This document shows positions 1-13,300 of a DNA stretch of 64,000 nt, in pieces (the first letter of the stretch is position 1; the number at the start of each line of letters is the position of its first letter). This DNA comes from Streptomyces radicis. GTDB taxonomy: Bacteria > Actinomycetota > Actinomycetes > Streptomycetales > Streptomycetaceae. The notes under the pieces are model-generated. The model did no database searches. It saw nothing but the letters and a program-made list of their open reading frames with translations, and had not been told where the DNA came from. A program made the position numbers and the translations under genes. The DNA lies in the NCBI RefSeq assembly GCF_003626575.1, contig NZ_RBDY01000011.1, positions 161,217 through 225,216 of the forward strand, in the 5' to 3' direction.

Positions 1-2
1 TG

Positions 3-164
3 CACATCATCACCGACCGCACCATCGCCCCCCAACTGGCCGCCAGGTCACGGGCGTTGTTCTCCGCGCTGCCCGCGGAGACCGAGCACGACAGGACCGT
101 GGGCCAGTACACGGCCATGCAGATGCGGAAGTTCGCGGCGTCCCGGCGACCGCCCACCCGTTGA
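3..164 (+). CDS. C-terminal fragment of a protein cut by the window edge (possible methyltransferase)
   Basis: An open frame enters from the left edge and ends at TGA 162-164, leaving 53 residues. The tail, with GQYTAMQMRKFAASRRP near the end, loosely resembles the last strand of small-molecule SAM-dependent methyltransferases (pattern GY...ARKP), but no catalytic motif lies in the visible part, so the family is a guess. It is co-directional with the PKS module that starts 57 bp downstream and is probably part of the same biosynthetic operon. Confidence 0.45.
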   Translation, partial: HIITDRTIAPQLAARSRALFSALPAETEHDRTVGQYTAMQMRKFAASRRPPTR

Positions 165-178
165 CGCACCCCCTCTCG

Positions 179-204
179 AACCGACCGAGCGAACCGACCG
201 AGCG
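179..204. repeat. 13-bp unit in two perfect tandem copies
   Basis: AACCGACCGAGCG occurs twice back to back (179-191, 192-204) between the upstream stop codon and the SD of the PKS module. It is too short to assign a role; it may be slippage or a spacer element. Confidence 0.6.
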
Positions 205-221
205 ACCCAGGAGCGCGCCGC

Positions 222-3452
<3,231 letters not shown>

Positions 3453-3468
3453 CCCCTGCCGGGCCCGT

Positions 3469-4632
3469 TCACGCGCCCGCGGCCAGCTTCTCAAGCCGGT
3501 CGGCGGCCGCCCCCGCCCCGCCCGCGGCGCGGAACGACGCGGCCACCCGCCGCGCCCCCGCCGCGAGCCCTGGGTCGCCCAGCGCCGCGTCGATCGCCGC
3601 GCCGATCCGCTCCCGGTCCACGCGCCCGAAGCGCAGCCGCACCCCGGCGCCCGCCTCGGTGACCTGGCCCGCGACCACCGGCTGGTCGTCGCGGATGGGC
3701 GCCACCACGAGCGGCAGCCCGTGCCACAGGGCCTCGGTCACGGTGTTGTGCCCCGCGTGGCACACCACCGCCCGCACCCGCCCGAGCAGTTGGGTCTGCG
3801 GCACGGACCGCAGCACCAGCACATCGGGCCCCGGCGCCTCGCCGTCCAGCACGCCCGCGGGGTCGGCCACCACCGCGCGCACCGCGCCCGCCCTGGCCCG
3901 CACCGCGGCGACGCACTCGGCCAGAAAACGCGCCCCCGCGCCGCCGTTGACCGTCCCCAGGCTCACCAGCACCGTGGGAACGTCCCCCGCGAGCCACTCC
4001 CACGGGAAGTCCTCGGCGCCCGGTCGGTCGCCGAACGCCGGGCCCACGAAGTACAGCGGGCTCTCCCGCGCCGGGTGCGCGCCGACCAGCTCGGGCGTCG
4101 AGTAGACCAGCGTCAACCACGGCGAGAACCGCGGATCGTGGCGCGCCGCCGGGTCGCCGAACCGCGCGCGCAGCCCCGTCAGCAGCTCGAGGATCCACTC
4201 CTCGACCTTGGGCAGCCCCGCCGCGCCGAGCAGCTCGCCCGTCGTGGTGCACGACGTGGCGTAGGGCAGCCCGAGCCGCTCGGCCACCAGCGCGCCCGCC
4301 ACCGTCTGCTGGTCCGCCACCACCACATCGGGGCGGAACGCGCGCACCGCCGCCTCCACATCGGACGCCATCGCCTCGGCAAGCGGCCCGAAGCCCGCCT
4401 CCCACAGGAACTTCAGCGCCTCCAACCCCCTTATGCCGGGGGGTCGTTCACCGGGCACATCGGGACCGGCGCACGCGTGCACGGGAAAGGCACCGCCGGT
4501 CAGCCGGTCGATCAGCGCGGGCCGCCCGGCCCACGCGACGTCGTGCCCACGCCCGCCGAGCTCGGCGGCGACCGCGGCGGCGGGGTTGATGTGCCCGGCC
4601 AGCGGCGGCACGGTGAACAGGAAACGGCTCAT
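3469..4632 (-). CDS. MGT-family (UGT-like, GT1) glycosyltransferase
   Basis: A 387-residue soluble two-domain (GT-B) glycosyltransferase of macrolide-type GT1 length. The N-terminus FLFTVPPLAGHINPAAAVA gives the acceptor-domain glycine/His motif with the expected catalytic His. The C-terminal sugar-nucleotide site reads VCHAGHNTVTEAL followed by PIRDDQP, the PSPG-like signature of the family. It transfers a hexose or deoxyhexose from an NDP-sugar to a small acceptor; no sugar-biosynthesis genes are visible here, so a housekeeping NDP-sugar may be used. Its ATG overlaps the hydrolase stop (ATGA), making it the last cistron of the lipid-synthase operon. That placement suggests it glycosylates the synthase product, as a tailoring or self-protection step. 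Confidence 0.88.
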   Translation of the reverse strand: MSRFLFTVPPLAGHINPAAAVAAELGGRGHDVAWAGRPALIDRLTGGAFPVHACAGPDVPGERPPGIRGLEALKFLWEAGFGPLAEAMASDVEAAVRAFRPDVVVADQQTVAGALVAERLGLPYATSCTTTGELLGAAGLPKVEEWILELLTGLRARFGDPAARHDPRFSPWLTLVYSTPELVGAHPARESPLYFVGPAFGDRPGAEDFPWEWLAGDVPTVLVSLGTVNGGAGARFLAECVAAVRARAGAVRAVVADPAGVLDGEAPGPDVLVLRSVPQTQLLGRVRAVVCHAGHNTVTEALWHGLPLVVAPIRDDQPVVAGQVTEAGAGVRLRFGRVDRERIGAAIDAALGDPGLAAGARRVAASFRAAGGAGAAADRLEKLAAGA

Positions 4633-5516
4633 GGCGCGACCCCCACCCGTTGCTCGGGCTCCAGCGGAGCCCCCGACACCCGCGACACCTGCGCGTCGAC
4701 CCAGGCCAGCGCGAGGCGCCCCACCTCGTCGGGCGCCTCGACCAGCACCGAGTGCTTCTGCCCCGGCACCTCGGCCACCCGCACATCGGGCAGCAGCGCC
4801 CGCGCGTGCGCGGCCTGCTCGGCGACGAGCCCGTCGCCGCCGTTCACCAGGAACACCGGGCAGCGCAGCGACCTGATCCGCTCGTCGCTCAGCACCTCGC
4901 TGTCCGGTATGTCGCGCACTATCGTCGTCTCGCCCATCAGCCGCCCGGCCGACGCGCCCAGCCGCGCGAGGTGCGCGTCGTACCGGTCGATCTCCCGCGT
5001 GGACGACATCGTCCTGTACTGCTCGACGAACCACACGAGCGCCCGGTCGGGCGACAGCTCCGACGACGTGGCCTGCGCGAGCGCCGCCCGCATGATCTCC
5101 GCCCACGCCCGCGTCGGCGGCCCCGACTCGATCACCAGCGCGGAGGCGGCGCGCTCGGGGTGGCGCACCGCGAAGTCCAACGCCACGGTGCCGCCGAAGG
5201 AGTTGCCCACGAGGTGGACGGGCCTGTCGATGTCGAGCGCGTCGAGCAGCGCGTCCAGGTCGGCCGTGAAGTCCCCGACCCGGTAGCCCGTCGGCGGCCG
5301 CTCCGAACGGCCGTGCCCCCGCTGGTCGTAGAGCACCACGTCGTAGCCCGCCTTGGCGAACGCCGGGGCGAGGGTGAAGTAGAAGCTGGCCAGGCTGTCG
5401 ATGAACGCGCCGTGCAGGAACACCACCACGGGCGCGGGCCCAGGCCCGCCCGCGCCGGCGCGCGGCGGCAGGCGCCGCACGTTGAGGTCGACGCCGTTCG
5501 CCCTGACCCTCGCCAT
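4629..5516 (-). CDS. Alpha/beta hydrolase
   Basis: A 295-residue alpha/beta-hydrolase fold protein. The oxyanion region FLHGAFID, the strand DQRGHGRSERP and the nucleophile elbow GNSFGG (Ser about 101) are all present, with a late His in GQKHS as the triad base. There is no signal peptide, so it is cytosolic. It starts 3 bp after the ACP stop and overlaps the glycosyltransferase start by 4 bp. Lying between a discrete ACP and a glycosyltransferase, it most plausibly releases the acyl chain from an ACP (the synthase lacks an integral TE) or edits mis-loaded chains. An esterase acting on the finished product cannot be excluded. Confidence 0.85.
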   Translation of the reverse strand: MARVRANGVDLNVRRLPPRAGAGGPGPAPVVVFLHGAFIDSLASFYFTLAPAFAKAGYDVVLYDQRGHGRSERPPTGYRVGDFTADLDALLDALDIDRPVHLVGNSFGGTVALDFAVRHPERAASALVIESGPPTRAWAEIMRAALAQATSSELSPDRALVWFVEQYRTMSSTREIDRYDAHLARLGASAGRLMGETTIVRDIPDSEVLSDERIRSLRCPVFLVNGGDGLVAEQAAHARALLPDVRVAEVPGQKHSVLVEAPDEVGRLALAWVDAQVSRVSGAPLEPEQRVGVAP

Positions 5517-5519
5517 GGC

Positions 5520-5867
5520 TCAGCCCTCCACGGTCGCGGCGGCCAGGCGGCCCGCCACATGGTCGACCAGGCGGCCCACGGTGAGCGCGATGATCTCGTC
5601 GAGGTCGAGATCCGCGAGGAACTCCGCGAAGTTGACCCGGTCGCCGTACCGCTCCTCCAGGCGCTCGGCGAGCGCCACCAGGTCGATGCTCTCCAGCTCG
5701 AGGTCGTCGGCGAACCTGCTGTCCATCCCGACCACCGTGTCCGGGTCGAGACCGGCCCCGGCGTCCTCGAGGACGGCCTCGATCATCTCGGCGATCTCCG
5801 CCAGCACCGCTGCCGCGGGCGCCGCGTCCGCGGGCGCGGCCTCCTGGGCCGGTCGTACGGGATTCAC
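5520..5867 (-). CDS. Discrete acyl carrier protein
   Basis: A 115-residue acidic protein with a GTG start overlapping the stop of the upstream synthase (GTGA). The core FADDLELESIDLVALAERLE contains the phosphopantetheine-attachment Ser in LESID. The N-terminal 25 residues are Ala/Pro-rich linker. It is longer than the FAS AcpP (about 80 aa) and lies between the KS-AT-DH-PPTase subunit and the hydrolase. It likely carries the growing or finished chain and should be activated by the fused PPTase domain. It differs from the DSIKR-type ACP inside the large subunit, so the system has two distinct carriers. Confidence 0.92.
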   Translation of the reverse strand: MNPVRPAQEAAPADAAPAAAVLAEIAEMIEAVLEDAGAGLDPDTVVGMDSRFADDLELESIDLVALAERLEERYGDRVNFAEFLADLDLDEIIALTVGRLVDHVAGRLAAATVEG

Positions 5868-8800
5868 GTGCCGTTCTCCTCATCATCGTTCATGGTCAGG
5901 CGTTCCGGGTCGGGCGTGGTCCAGGCCACGACATAGGTGTTGCTTCCTTCGGTCAGCGGGGCGTGCGCGACCCGGTGCTCGTGGTCCCCCACCGCGACCC
6001 GCAGCGTGGCGGGCCCGGCCGCCACCACCGCGAAGTCCCTCGGTCGGCCCCGCAGTCCGGTGCCCCTGGCCTTGGCCACCGCCTCCTTGGCCGCCCAGAA
6101 GCGCGTGAACCACAGCGCCATGGGCTCGCCCGTGGCCGCGCAGCGCTCGGCGAGCAGGTCGCGTTCCCGCGGGCCCAGGGCGATGGCGACCGTGCCATCC
6201 GGCCGGTCGACGACCTCCTCGACGTCGATCCCCACCCCGCGACCGCGGTCCGCCACGATCGCCACCGCCACCCGCCCGCGGTGTGCCAACGACAGGTCGA
6301 GCGGCGGCAGTTCGCGGCCGTGCACGCCCTCGGCCCAGGGCCGCCCGCTCGCGTCGTTGCGGACGCGGATCTCGGCGGGGAACACGGGGCCCTCGCCGCG
6401 CTCCCACAGCCAGCGGCGCACCGCGTCCTTGGCCGCGATCCGGCCGAGCAGCCACTGGCGGCGGCCGCGCGGGGGGCGTTCGTCGTAGGCGCGGCGTTCC
6501 GCGCTGCCGAGCTGGGCCCGTATCACCAGGTCACGCGACGCCAGGTCGGGCCAGCGGTCGATCAACAGCGACCAGCCGCCGGGCCGTTCGTCGGACAGCG
6601 CGCGCCGCTCGGGGTAGCCGCTCGTGCGGCGCGCGTCGGGCGCCGCGAACCTGTGGTCGCGCCACCCGCCGATCTCCGCCCACACCGCGCCGTCCACCGT
6701 GAGCTGCGCCTCGGCCTCCACGGCCGCGTCGCTCACCGACACGACCCTGATGTGGCACCCGACGCGCGCCCCCGTGGGCGGCTGGGGCCCGAAGAAGCGG
6801 ATCTCGCGCATGGAGACGGGGAACACCACGACCCGTTCGGCCAGGCTCACCATGATCCAGTAGCCGAGCAGCTGGCCGACGTTGTCGAGCAGCGCGCCCG
6901 GCGCGGGCGGCACCGTCAGCACGCCGCGCACATGCCGCTCGCCGATGGCGGTCAGCTCAGCCATGCCCCGGAACGCGGGCCCGTGGAACATCCAACGGTC
7001 CCGGTACAGCTCGACGGCCGTGTGCGCGCAGGGGCGTTCGGCCGGGGCGTCGACCGGCCAGGGCGCGGGCGGGCGCGCCGGGAACGCGTCGGCCACCTCG
7101 ACCGTGGCGCGCGCGTGGCGGCCGAAGGCGAGGGCGATGTGGTCGGGGCCGCGTTCGGTGCCGGTGATCGCCACGTCGACGGGCGGCAGCGCGTCCACCC
7201 ACTGCTCGAGGCGCACGTCGTGCACTGCGACCGCCAGGCGGCCTGGCGCGCGCCACTCCGCGGCGTCCATCAGGTGCCGCACTATCGTCGTCGCCGGAAC
7301 GACGGGCCGCAGGTCCTCCGCGTCGGGCCAGCCCGCGCGCTGGGGGAAGAAGCAGTGGTCGAGCAGGTAGGGCATCGCCTCGGTCGACACCCGCAGCCTG
7401 ACCGTGGCGTCGGGCGCGGGCCTCGGGGGCTCCTCGCCGCGCCTGGGCCGCGGCGTCCTTGGGGCGGCACGGCCCGTGGCGCGCGCGGTGAGGACGGCCG
7501 CCGCCGTGGTGGCGGTCTCCGCGAGCGCGGCGCGCAGCTCGGCCGCGACGGGGTGGGCGGCGGCGAGCGCGTCGAGCCCGCTCGTGGCGCCCCCGGCGGG
7601 CGCGACAAGGGTGTCACCGGCGCCCAACGCGGCCCGCACGCCGGCGCGTAGCTCCTCGCGCGCGGGCTCGCCCAGCGAGACCAGGGGCGCGCCCAGGTCG
7701 AGGGCCACCATGGGGCCCCGGCGCGCGGGCGCGGCGGTGGGGCGCAGGGTGTCGGGGTCGAGCGCGGCCCCCTCGGCCCACAGCGCGGTCGCGACCCTGC
7801 GTAGCTGGGCCAGGCCCGGGTGGTGCGGGGAGTGGGCGGCGACGGTCAGGTGGTCGCGGCCCTGGAGCGTGTCGTCCACGAGCGAGCCGAGGTGGCCCAC
7901 GCCCGCCTGCACGAGCACCCGGAAGCCCGCCGCGTACATGGCCTCGATCAGCGGCCCGAACCTCACCGGTTCGAGCAGGTGCCGCACGAACAGCGCGCGC
8001 ACGCCTTCGGGTTCGGCGGGGAACGGGCGCGCCGTCGTGCCGGACCACACCGGCACCTCGGGCGTCCGCAGCGGCAACCGCCCGGCGCCCTCGGTGAGTT
8101 GGCCGAGATACGGGGCGAGCATCGGGGTGTGGAAGCCCGACTGGAACGGCAGCACCTGGCACAGCACCCGCCGCGAGCGGAAGAGGGCCACCAGCTCGTC
8201 GACGGCCGCCCTCGGCCCGCAGATCATCGACTGGCGCGGGGAGTTCTCGTGCGAGAGCACCACGTCGTCGCCGCCCCGCTCGGCCAGCGTGGCGGTGACG
8301 CGCTCGGCCGACGCGCCCACGGTCGCGAAGACCACCCCGGGCACGCGCAGCGACCCGGGGCCGAACGACGCCAGTATCGCGTCGGCCTCCTCCGGCGGAT
8401 ACATCCCGCCCGCGCGCATCGCCGCCCACTCGCCGACGCTGTGCCCGGCCACGCCGTCGGGGGCGACGCCCATGCGCCGCAGCGCCGCGTCGAGCAGCCG
8501 CGCCACGGCGAGCACGCCCTTGCCGTGGGTGACCAGGTCTTCGGGGTTCGCCACGGCGGACGCGCCGGGCGCGGGGAGGGAGAAGCGCGCGGCCACGTCG
8601 TCGAGGGCGCCGGGGGCGAACTCGGCCTCGAGGCCGGGGAAGAGGAACGCGACCCCGCCCCGGTGGCCGCCCTCCGCCAGCAGGGGAGCGGGGGAGAACC
8701 AGACGTCGTTGCGGCCCCGCCAGGCCGCGCCCTTGGCCACGGCCCTGCGGGCCAGCGCGAGGCGCTTGGCGGTCGGGTCGACGATGCCGAGGCGGCAGCC

Positions 8801-10327
8801 GCCCGCCGCGCTCTCGGGCGCGGCCCCGCGCAGGGTGGCGTCGTCGGCCGCGAGGCGTTCGGCGAGCGCCCCCGGGTCCGCGGCGGTCAGCCGCAGCACG
8901 AGCTCGGGCTCGCGCACCGTCAACGGCGGTGCGAACGCGCGGGCCGACGGGGCGCGTTCGAGCACCACATGGGCGTTGATGCCGCCGAAGCCGAACGCGT
9001 TGACCGCGGCGCGGGGCGGCCTGTCGTCCCACGGCAGCGCGTGGGACGCCGGGCGGAACCTGGTGCGTTCGAGCGCGGCGCGCGGCTCGTCGCAGTGCAG
9101 CGTGGGCGGCAGCGTGCCGTGGTGCAGCGCCAGGGCCGCCTTGATGAGCCCGGCCGCGCCCGCCGCGGGCATGGCGTGCCCGATCATCGACTTGACCGAG
9201 CCGATCACGGGCGCCCCGGGGCCGCCCTCTTCGGGTGGCCCGAACACCTCGGTGAGCGTGGCGAGTTCGGCGGCGTCACCGGCGGGCGTGCCGGTGCCGT
9301 GCGCCTCGAGCAGCCCCAACGCGTCGTCCGCGCGCGGGTCGAGCCCCGCGGTCCGCCACGCCCTGGCCACCGCCCGCGTCTGCCCGCCTGGGTCGGGCGA
9401 GACCAGGCTCCCGGCGCGGCCGTCGCCCGCCACCCCGGTGCCGCGGATGACGGCGTAGACGCGGTCGCCGTCGCGCTCGGCGTCGGCCAGCCGCTTGAGC
9501 ACCACGATGCCGGTGCCCTCGCCGATCAGCACGCCGTCGGCGCCCGCGTGGAAGGGGCGGCTGCGCCCGCTCGGCGACAGCGCCCCGAGCCGCGCGAACA
9601 CGCTCCACAGCGTGACGTCGTGCGCGTGGTGCACGCCCCCGGCCAGCATCGCGTCGCACTCGCCCGAGGCCAGGCGGGCGATGGCGTGCTCCACCGCGAT
9701 GAGCGACGAGGCGCACGCGGCGTCGAGCGTGTAGGCGGGGCCGCGCAGATCGAGGCGGTTGGCCAGCCGGGACGCGGCCAGGTTGGGCACCAGGCCGATC
9801 GCCGCCTCGGGCCGCTCGGGCCCGAGCCGTTCGCCGAACGCCTCGCGCACCCGGGCCAGTTGGTCGCCCGTCAGCTCGGGAAGCACCTCGCCGAGCGTGC
9901 GGGTGAGCTGGTGGGCCGAACGCAGCCGCTGGTCCAGGCGGGCGAGCGCGGGCGTGAGATAGCCGCCGCGCCCCAGGACCACCCCGACCCGGTCGCGGTC
10001 GGGCAGCCGCCCCTGGCCACCGGCGTCGTCGATGGCGTCGGCGGCCACCGAGAGCGCGATCAGCTGGTCGGGCTCGGTCCCCGCCACCGAGGCGGGCATG
10101 ATCCCGAACCGCGCGGCGTCGATCTCCGCGAGCCCGTCCACGAAGCCGCCCCTGCGGCAGTAGACGGGGTCGGGGAAGAACTCCTCGTCCCAACGCCCCT
10201 TCGGCACCTCGGAGATGGCGTCCACTCCGGCCACCAGGTTGTCCCAGTACGCCGCCAGGTTCCGCGCCCCCGGCAGCAGCACCGCCATCCCGGTGATGGC
10301 GACCGGCACGCTCGTGGGCGGTGCCAT
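5864..10327 (-). CDS. PUFA-synthase-like polyketide synthase subunit, KS-AT-DH-PPTase
   Basis: The protein has 1487 residues. KS begins near residue 8 with Cys in DAACASSL (about 204). The acyltransferase-like domain carries GHSVGEW (Ser about 629). A double-hotdog dehydratase region follows, with LLDHCFF as the catalytic-His candidate and LLDNVGQ as the Asp candidate. A 4'-phosphopantetheinyl transferase ends the chain, with GIDVEEV (about 1365) and WAAKEAVAKARGTG. The integral PPTase is typical of PUFA, enediyne and related iterative synthases and would activate both ACPs of this operon. ATG 10327 follows the upstream stop at once; a GTG at 10333 would give a GTGA overlap and is a reasonable alternative. 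The stop overlaps the ACP start. With the upstream subunit it forms one iterative condensing, reducing and dehydrating machine. The second KS keeps its Cys, so it is not a plain chain-length factor. Confidence 0.92.
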   Translation of the reverse strand: MAPPTSVPVAITGMAVLLPGARNLAAYWDNLVAGVDAISEVPKGRWDEEFFPDPVYCRRGGFVDGLAEIDAARFGIMPASVAGTEPDQLIALSVAADAIDDAGGQGRLPDRDRVGVVLGRGGYLTPALARLDQRLRSAHQLTRTLGEVLPELTGDQLARVREAFGERLGPERPEAAIGLVPNLAASRLANRLDLRGPAYTLDAACASSLIAVEHAIARLASGECDAMLAGGVHHAHDVTLWSVFARLGALSPSGRSRPFHAGADGVLIGEGTGIVVLKRLADAERDGDRVYAVIRGTGVAGDGRAGSLVSPDPGGQTRAVARAWRTAGLDPRADDALGLLEAHGTGTPAGDAAELATLTEVFGPPEEGGPGAPVIGSVKSMIGHAMPAAGAAGLIKAALALHHGTLPPTLHCDEPRAALERTRFRPASHALPWDDRPPRAAVNAFGFGGINAHVVLERAPSARAFAPPLTVREPELVLRLTAADPGALAERLAADDATLRGAAPESAAGGCRLGIVDPTAKRLALARRAVAKGAAWRGRNDVWFSPAPLLAEGGHRGGVAFLFPGLEAEFAPGALDDVAARFSLPAPGASAVANPEDLVTHGKGVLAVARLLDAALRRMGVAPDGVAGHSVGEWAAMRAGGMYPPEEADAILASFGPGSLRVPGVVFATVGASAERVTATLAERGGDDVVLSHENSPRQSMICGPRAAVDELVALFRSRRVLCQVLPFQSGFHTPMLAPYLGQLTEGAGRLPLRTPEVPVWSGTTARPFPAEPEGVRALFVRHLLEPVRFGPLIEAMYAAGFRVLVQAGVGHLGSLVDDTLQGRDHLTVAAHSPHHPGLAQLRRVATALWAEGAALDPDTLRPTAAPARRGPMVALDLGAPLVSLGEPAREELRAGVRAALGAGDTLVAPAGGATSGLDALAAAHPVAAELRAALAETATTAAAVLTARATGRAAPRTPRPRRGEEPPRPAPDATVRLRVSTEAMPYLLDHCFFPQRAGWPDAEDLRPVVPATTIVRHLMDAAEWRAPGRLAVAVHDVRLEQWVDALPPVDVAITGTERGPDHIALAFGRHARATVEVADAFPARPPAPWPVDAPAERPCAHTAVELYRDRWMFHGPAFRGMAELTAIGERHVRGVLTVPPAPGALLDNVGQLLGYWIMVSLAERVVVFPVSMREIRFFGPQPPTGARVGCHIRVVSVSDAAVEAEAQLTVDGAVWAEIGGWRDHRFAAPDARRTSGYPERRALSDERPGGWSLLIDRWPDLASRDLVIRAQLGSAERRAYDERPPRGRRQWLLGRIAAKDAVRRWLWERGEGPVFPAEIRVRNDASGRPWAEGVHGRELPPLDLSLAHRGRVAVAIVADRGRGVGIDVEEVVDRPDGTVAIALGPRERDLLAERCAATGEPMALWFTRFWAAKEAVAKARGTGLRGRPRDFAVVAAGPATLRVAVGDHEHRVAHAPLTEGSNTYVVAWTTPDPERLTMNDDEENGT

Positions 10328-10329
10328 CG

Positions 10330-13300
10330 TCACCAGCCCGACGCGGTCAGGACGACGGAGCCACCGGCCGGGACATCGCCCCAGGCCAGCTCGCGCAGCA
10401 GCGCCTGAGCGCCCTCGTGCGGGGCGATCAGCTCGATGCCGCGCCTGGCGTAGTCGCGCCCCAACTCGGGGGTGACCATGCCGGGATGGGCGCCCGCCGG
10501 GGCCCAAGGGCCCCAGTGCACGGTCAGCGCGCGCCGTTCCGTGCGCGCCGCCCACTCCGCGCCGACGCCCTCCAACGCGTCGTTGGCCGCGGCGTAGTCG
10601 CACTGGCCTCGGTTGCCGAGCACGGCCGAGATGCTGCCGAAGAGCACCGCGAACGAAGGCCCTTCGAAGCCCGCGCCGACCGCGTCGAGCAGCGTCCGCG
10701 CGCCGTCCACCTTGGTGCCGAACACCCGGCGGAACGCGCCCTCTTCCTTCTCCGCGATCAGCCGGTCCTCGATCACCCCCGCGGCGTAGACCACGCCGTC
10801 GACGCGGTCGAACCGTGCCCTTATGTCCTTGACCGCCTGCGTGACCGACTCGTGGTCGCGCATGTCGACGGCCTGGTAGTGGGCCGGGCTGCCGAGTCGC
10901 CGCAGCTCGGCCAGCGTTCCCTCGATCTCCCGCTGGGCGAGGATCAGCCCCGCACGCCGGTCGATCTCGGCGGGGGAGAGCCCGCCGCGCGCCGCGAGCG
11001 CCGCGCGCAGCGCCGCCCGGTCGCCCGAGCCCGCGGTGTCGGCGTCCTCGGGCCCGTTGAACGGCCGTGTCCTGCCGAGCAGTTCGATGCGGCAGCCGCA
11101 CGCGGCGGCCAGCGCGGTGGCGATGTGCGCGGCGATGCCGCGGGCCCCACCGGCCAGGACCACCACCGACTCACGGTCGAGGCCCAGGGCCGCGGCCTCC
11201 GCCGCCCCCTCCCCCGCGGGGCCCGCGCCCCGCCCCGCCGAGGCGCCGAGCCCCGCCTCGGCCAGCTCGAAGCCGGTCCGCGCCGCGCCGGAGCGCAGCA
11301 CGACGGGCGAACGGTCGGGCGCGGTCAGCTCGTCGAGCAACGCCTCGGCCGCGGCGGCCGGTTGGGCGGGATCGAGGGCCACGACCCGGGCCAGCGTGCC
11401 CGGGTACTCCCGCGCCACGGTGCGGAACAGGCCGTGCAGCCCGCCGGCCCTGGCGTCGGCGGGCCGCGCGCACAGCAGCCAGCGCGGCGAGCGCGCCAGC
11501 GCGGCCTTGAGCGTGCCGAACGACTCGGGCAGCGCCGTCGCCTCGCCGCGGTCGGTGAGCGGGCCGAGCAGGACCACGCCGTCGACGGGCCCGTCCGCGT
11601 CGGCCAGGGCGTGGGCGGCGCCATGCCGGGTGACCCGCGCCCCGTGCCGTTCGAGCCCCGCGGCCAGGGCGTCGGCCACCGCGTCGCCGCCGAGCAGCGC
11701 GAACCGCTTCCCGGCGATCGCGCCACCTGAGCCACCGGCCTGGCCCGACTCGGCGGCCGTGAGCGGTACTTCGCGCAGCACCAGGCGCCGGGGCGCCACC
11801 CCGGCCAGGCCCTCGGCCCCGTCGACGGCGGCGGCGGGCTCGCCAGGGCCGCTCGTGCGCTGGGCGGGGATGTGCGCCTCGCCGGGTGCGGCGGACGTCG
11901 GCTCGCCGGGACCGGTCAGCTTGGCGGAGAGCCAGTCGGCGATGGACGCCACGGTGCGGGACCTGGACAGCTCCTCGAGCTCCGCCTCGGCGACGTCGGA
12001 CGTGGCGGCGGAGCCGCCGAGCGCCGTCACCAACTCCCCGGCGATCTCGGTGCGTTTGATGGAGTCGATGCTGAGGTCGGCCTCCAGGTCCAGGTCGGGG
12101 TCGAGCATGTCGACGGGGTAGCCGGTGCGTTCGCTGATGACGCGCAGCACGGTGCCCGTGACATCGGGGGCGGTCGCCGCCGCGGCGTCCGCGTCGGGGC
12201 CCACGGGCCCGGCGCCTTCCGTTCCACCGGCGGCCGGTATCGAGGCGTGCGCCGCGGCGCGCACCCCGGCGTCGGCCACGGCGGCGGGCGGCTCGGCGAG
12301 CCCGGGCAGCGCGGGCAGCTCGGGGAGCCGCGCCGGGGCGGCGGGCGCCGCCGGGGCGGGCGCGCCGCCCAGGTAGGTGAGGAGCACATCCCGCTGAGCG
12401 GCGACCAACTCCCGTGTGGTGCGGAGGTATTCGACCAGGAGGGCGTCCGGGTCCGGCTGGGGCATCGCGTTGTTCTCCAGGGGGGTGAGCGGGACTCGTC
12501 GGGCCGGGTGCAGGCCGCCGGGCAGCGGATCGCCCGCGGCGGTGCGGACGAGGTGGCCGTCGACGGTCCAACCGGCGGGGCGTGCGGGGGAGGGGGCGGC
12601 GGGCCTGCCGTGGTGGAGCCAGGCGGTGCGCACGGGCACGCCCGCGACGGCGAGGCGGGCGAGCGCGTCGAGGAAGCCGCGCAGCCCGGCCCCGGGCCGT
12701 GGCTCGCACGCGACGGCGTGGTGGGGGCGGTCGCCGAGGATCTTCCCGACGAGGCCGGTGAGCGCCGCCCCAGGTCCTGCCTCGACGAACACCCGGGCGC
12801 CCGCGGCGTACATGGCCTCGATCTGCGCCACGAAGCGGACCTCGGCGCCGAGTTGGGCGGCGAGCTCGGCGCGGATCGCATCGGGGCCCGCGGGGTAGGG
12901 GGCGGCGGTGCGGTTGGCCCAGACGGGGAACTCCGGTGCGCGCAGCGGGTGGTGGGCCAGCGCGGCGGCGAAGCGCTCGCCCGCCCCCGCGAGCAGCGGG
13001 CTGTGGAACGCGCAGGCCACCGGGAGCCGCTTGGGCCGGTGCCCCGCGTCGGTGAGCAGCCGCACGGCCTCGTCGATCGCGTCGGTGGCCCCGGAAATCA
13101 CCGTCTGGGTGGGTGAGTTGTGGTTGGCGGCGGTGACGCGCCCGTCCAGCCCGCCCAGGCGCAGCACCTCGTCGACGGTCCCCGCGTCGGCGGGCACCGC
13201 GGCCATGGTGCCGGGGTCGTCGCCGATGGAGGCCAGGATCGCCTCGGCCCGGTCGGCGCTGAGCGCGAGGAGCGCGTCGGGCGTCAGGGCCCCGGCGGCG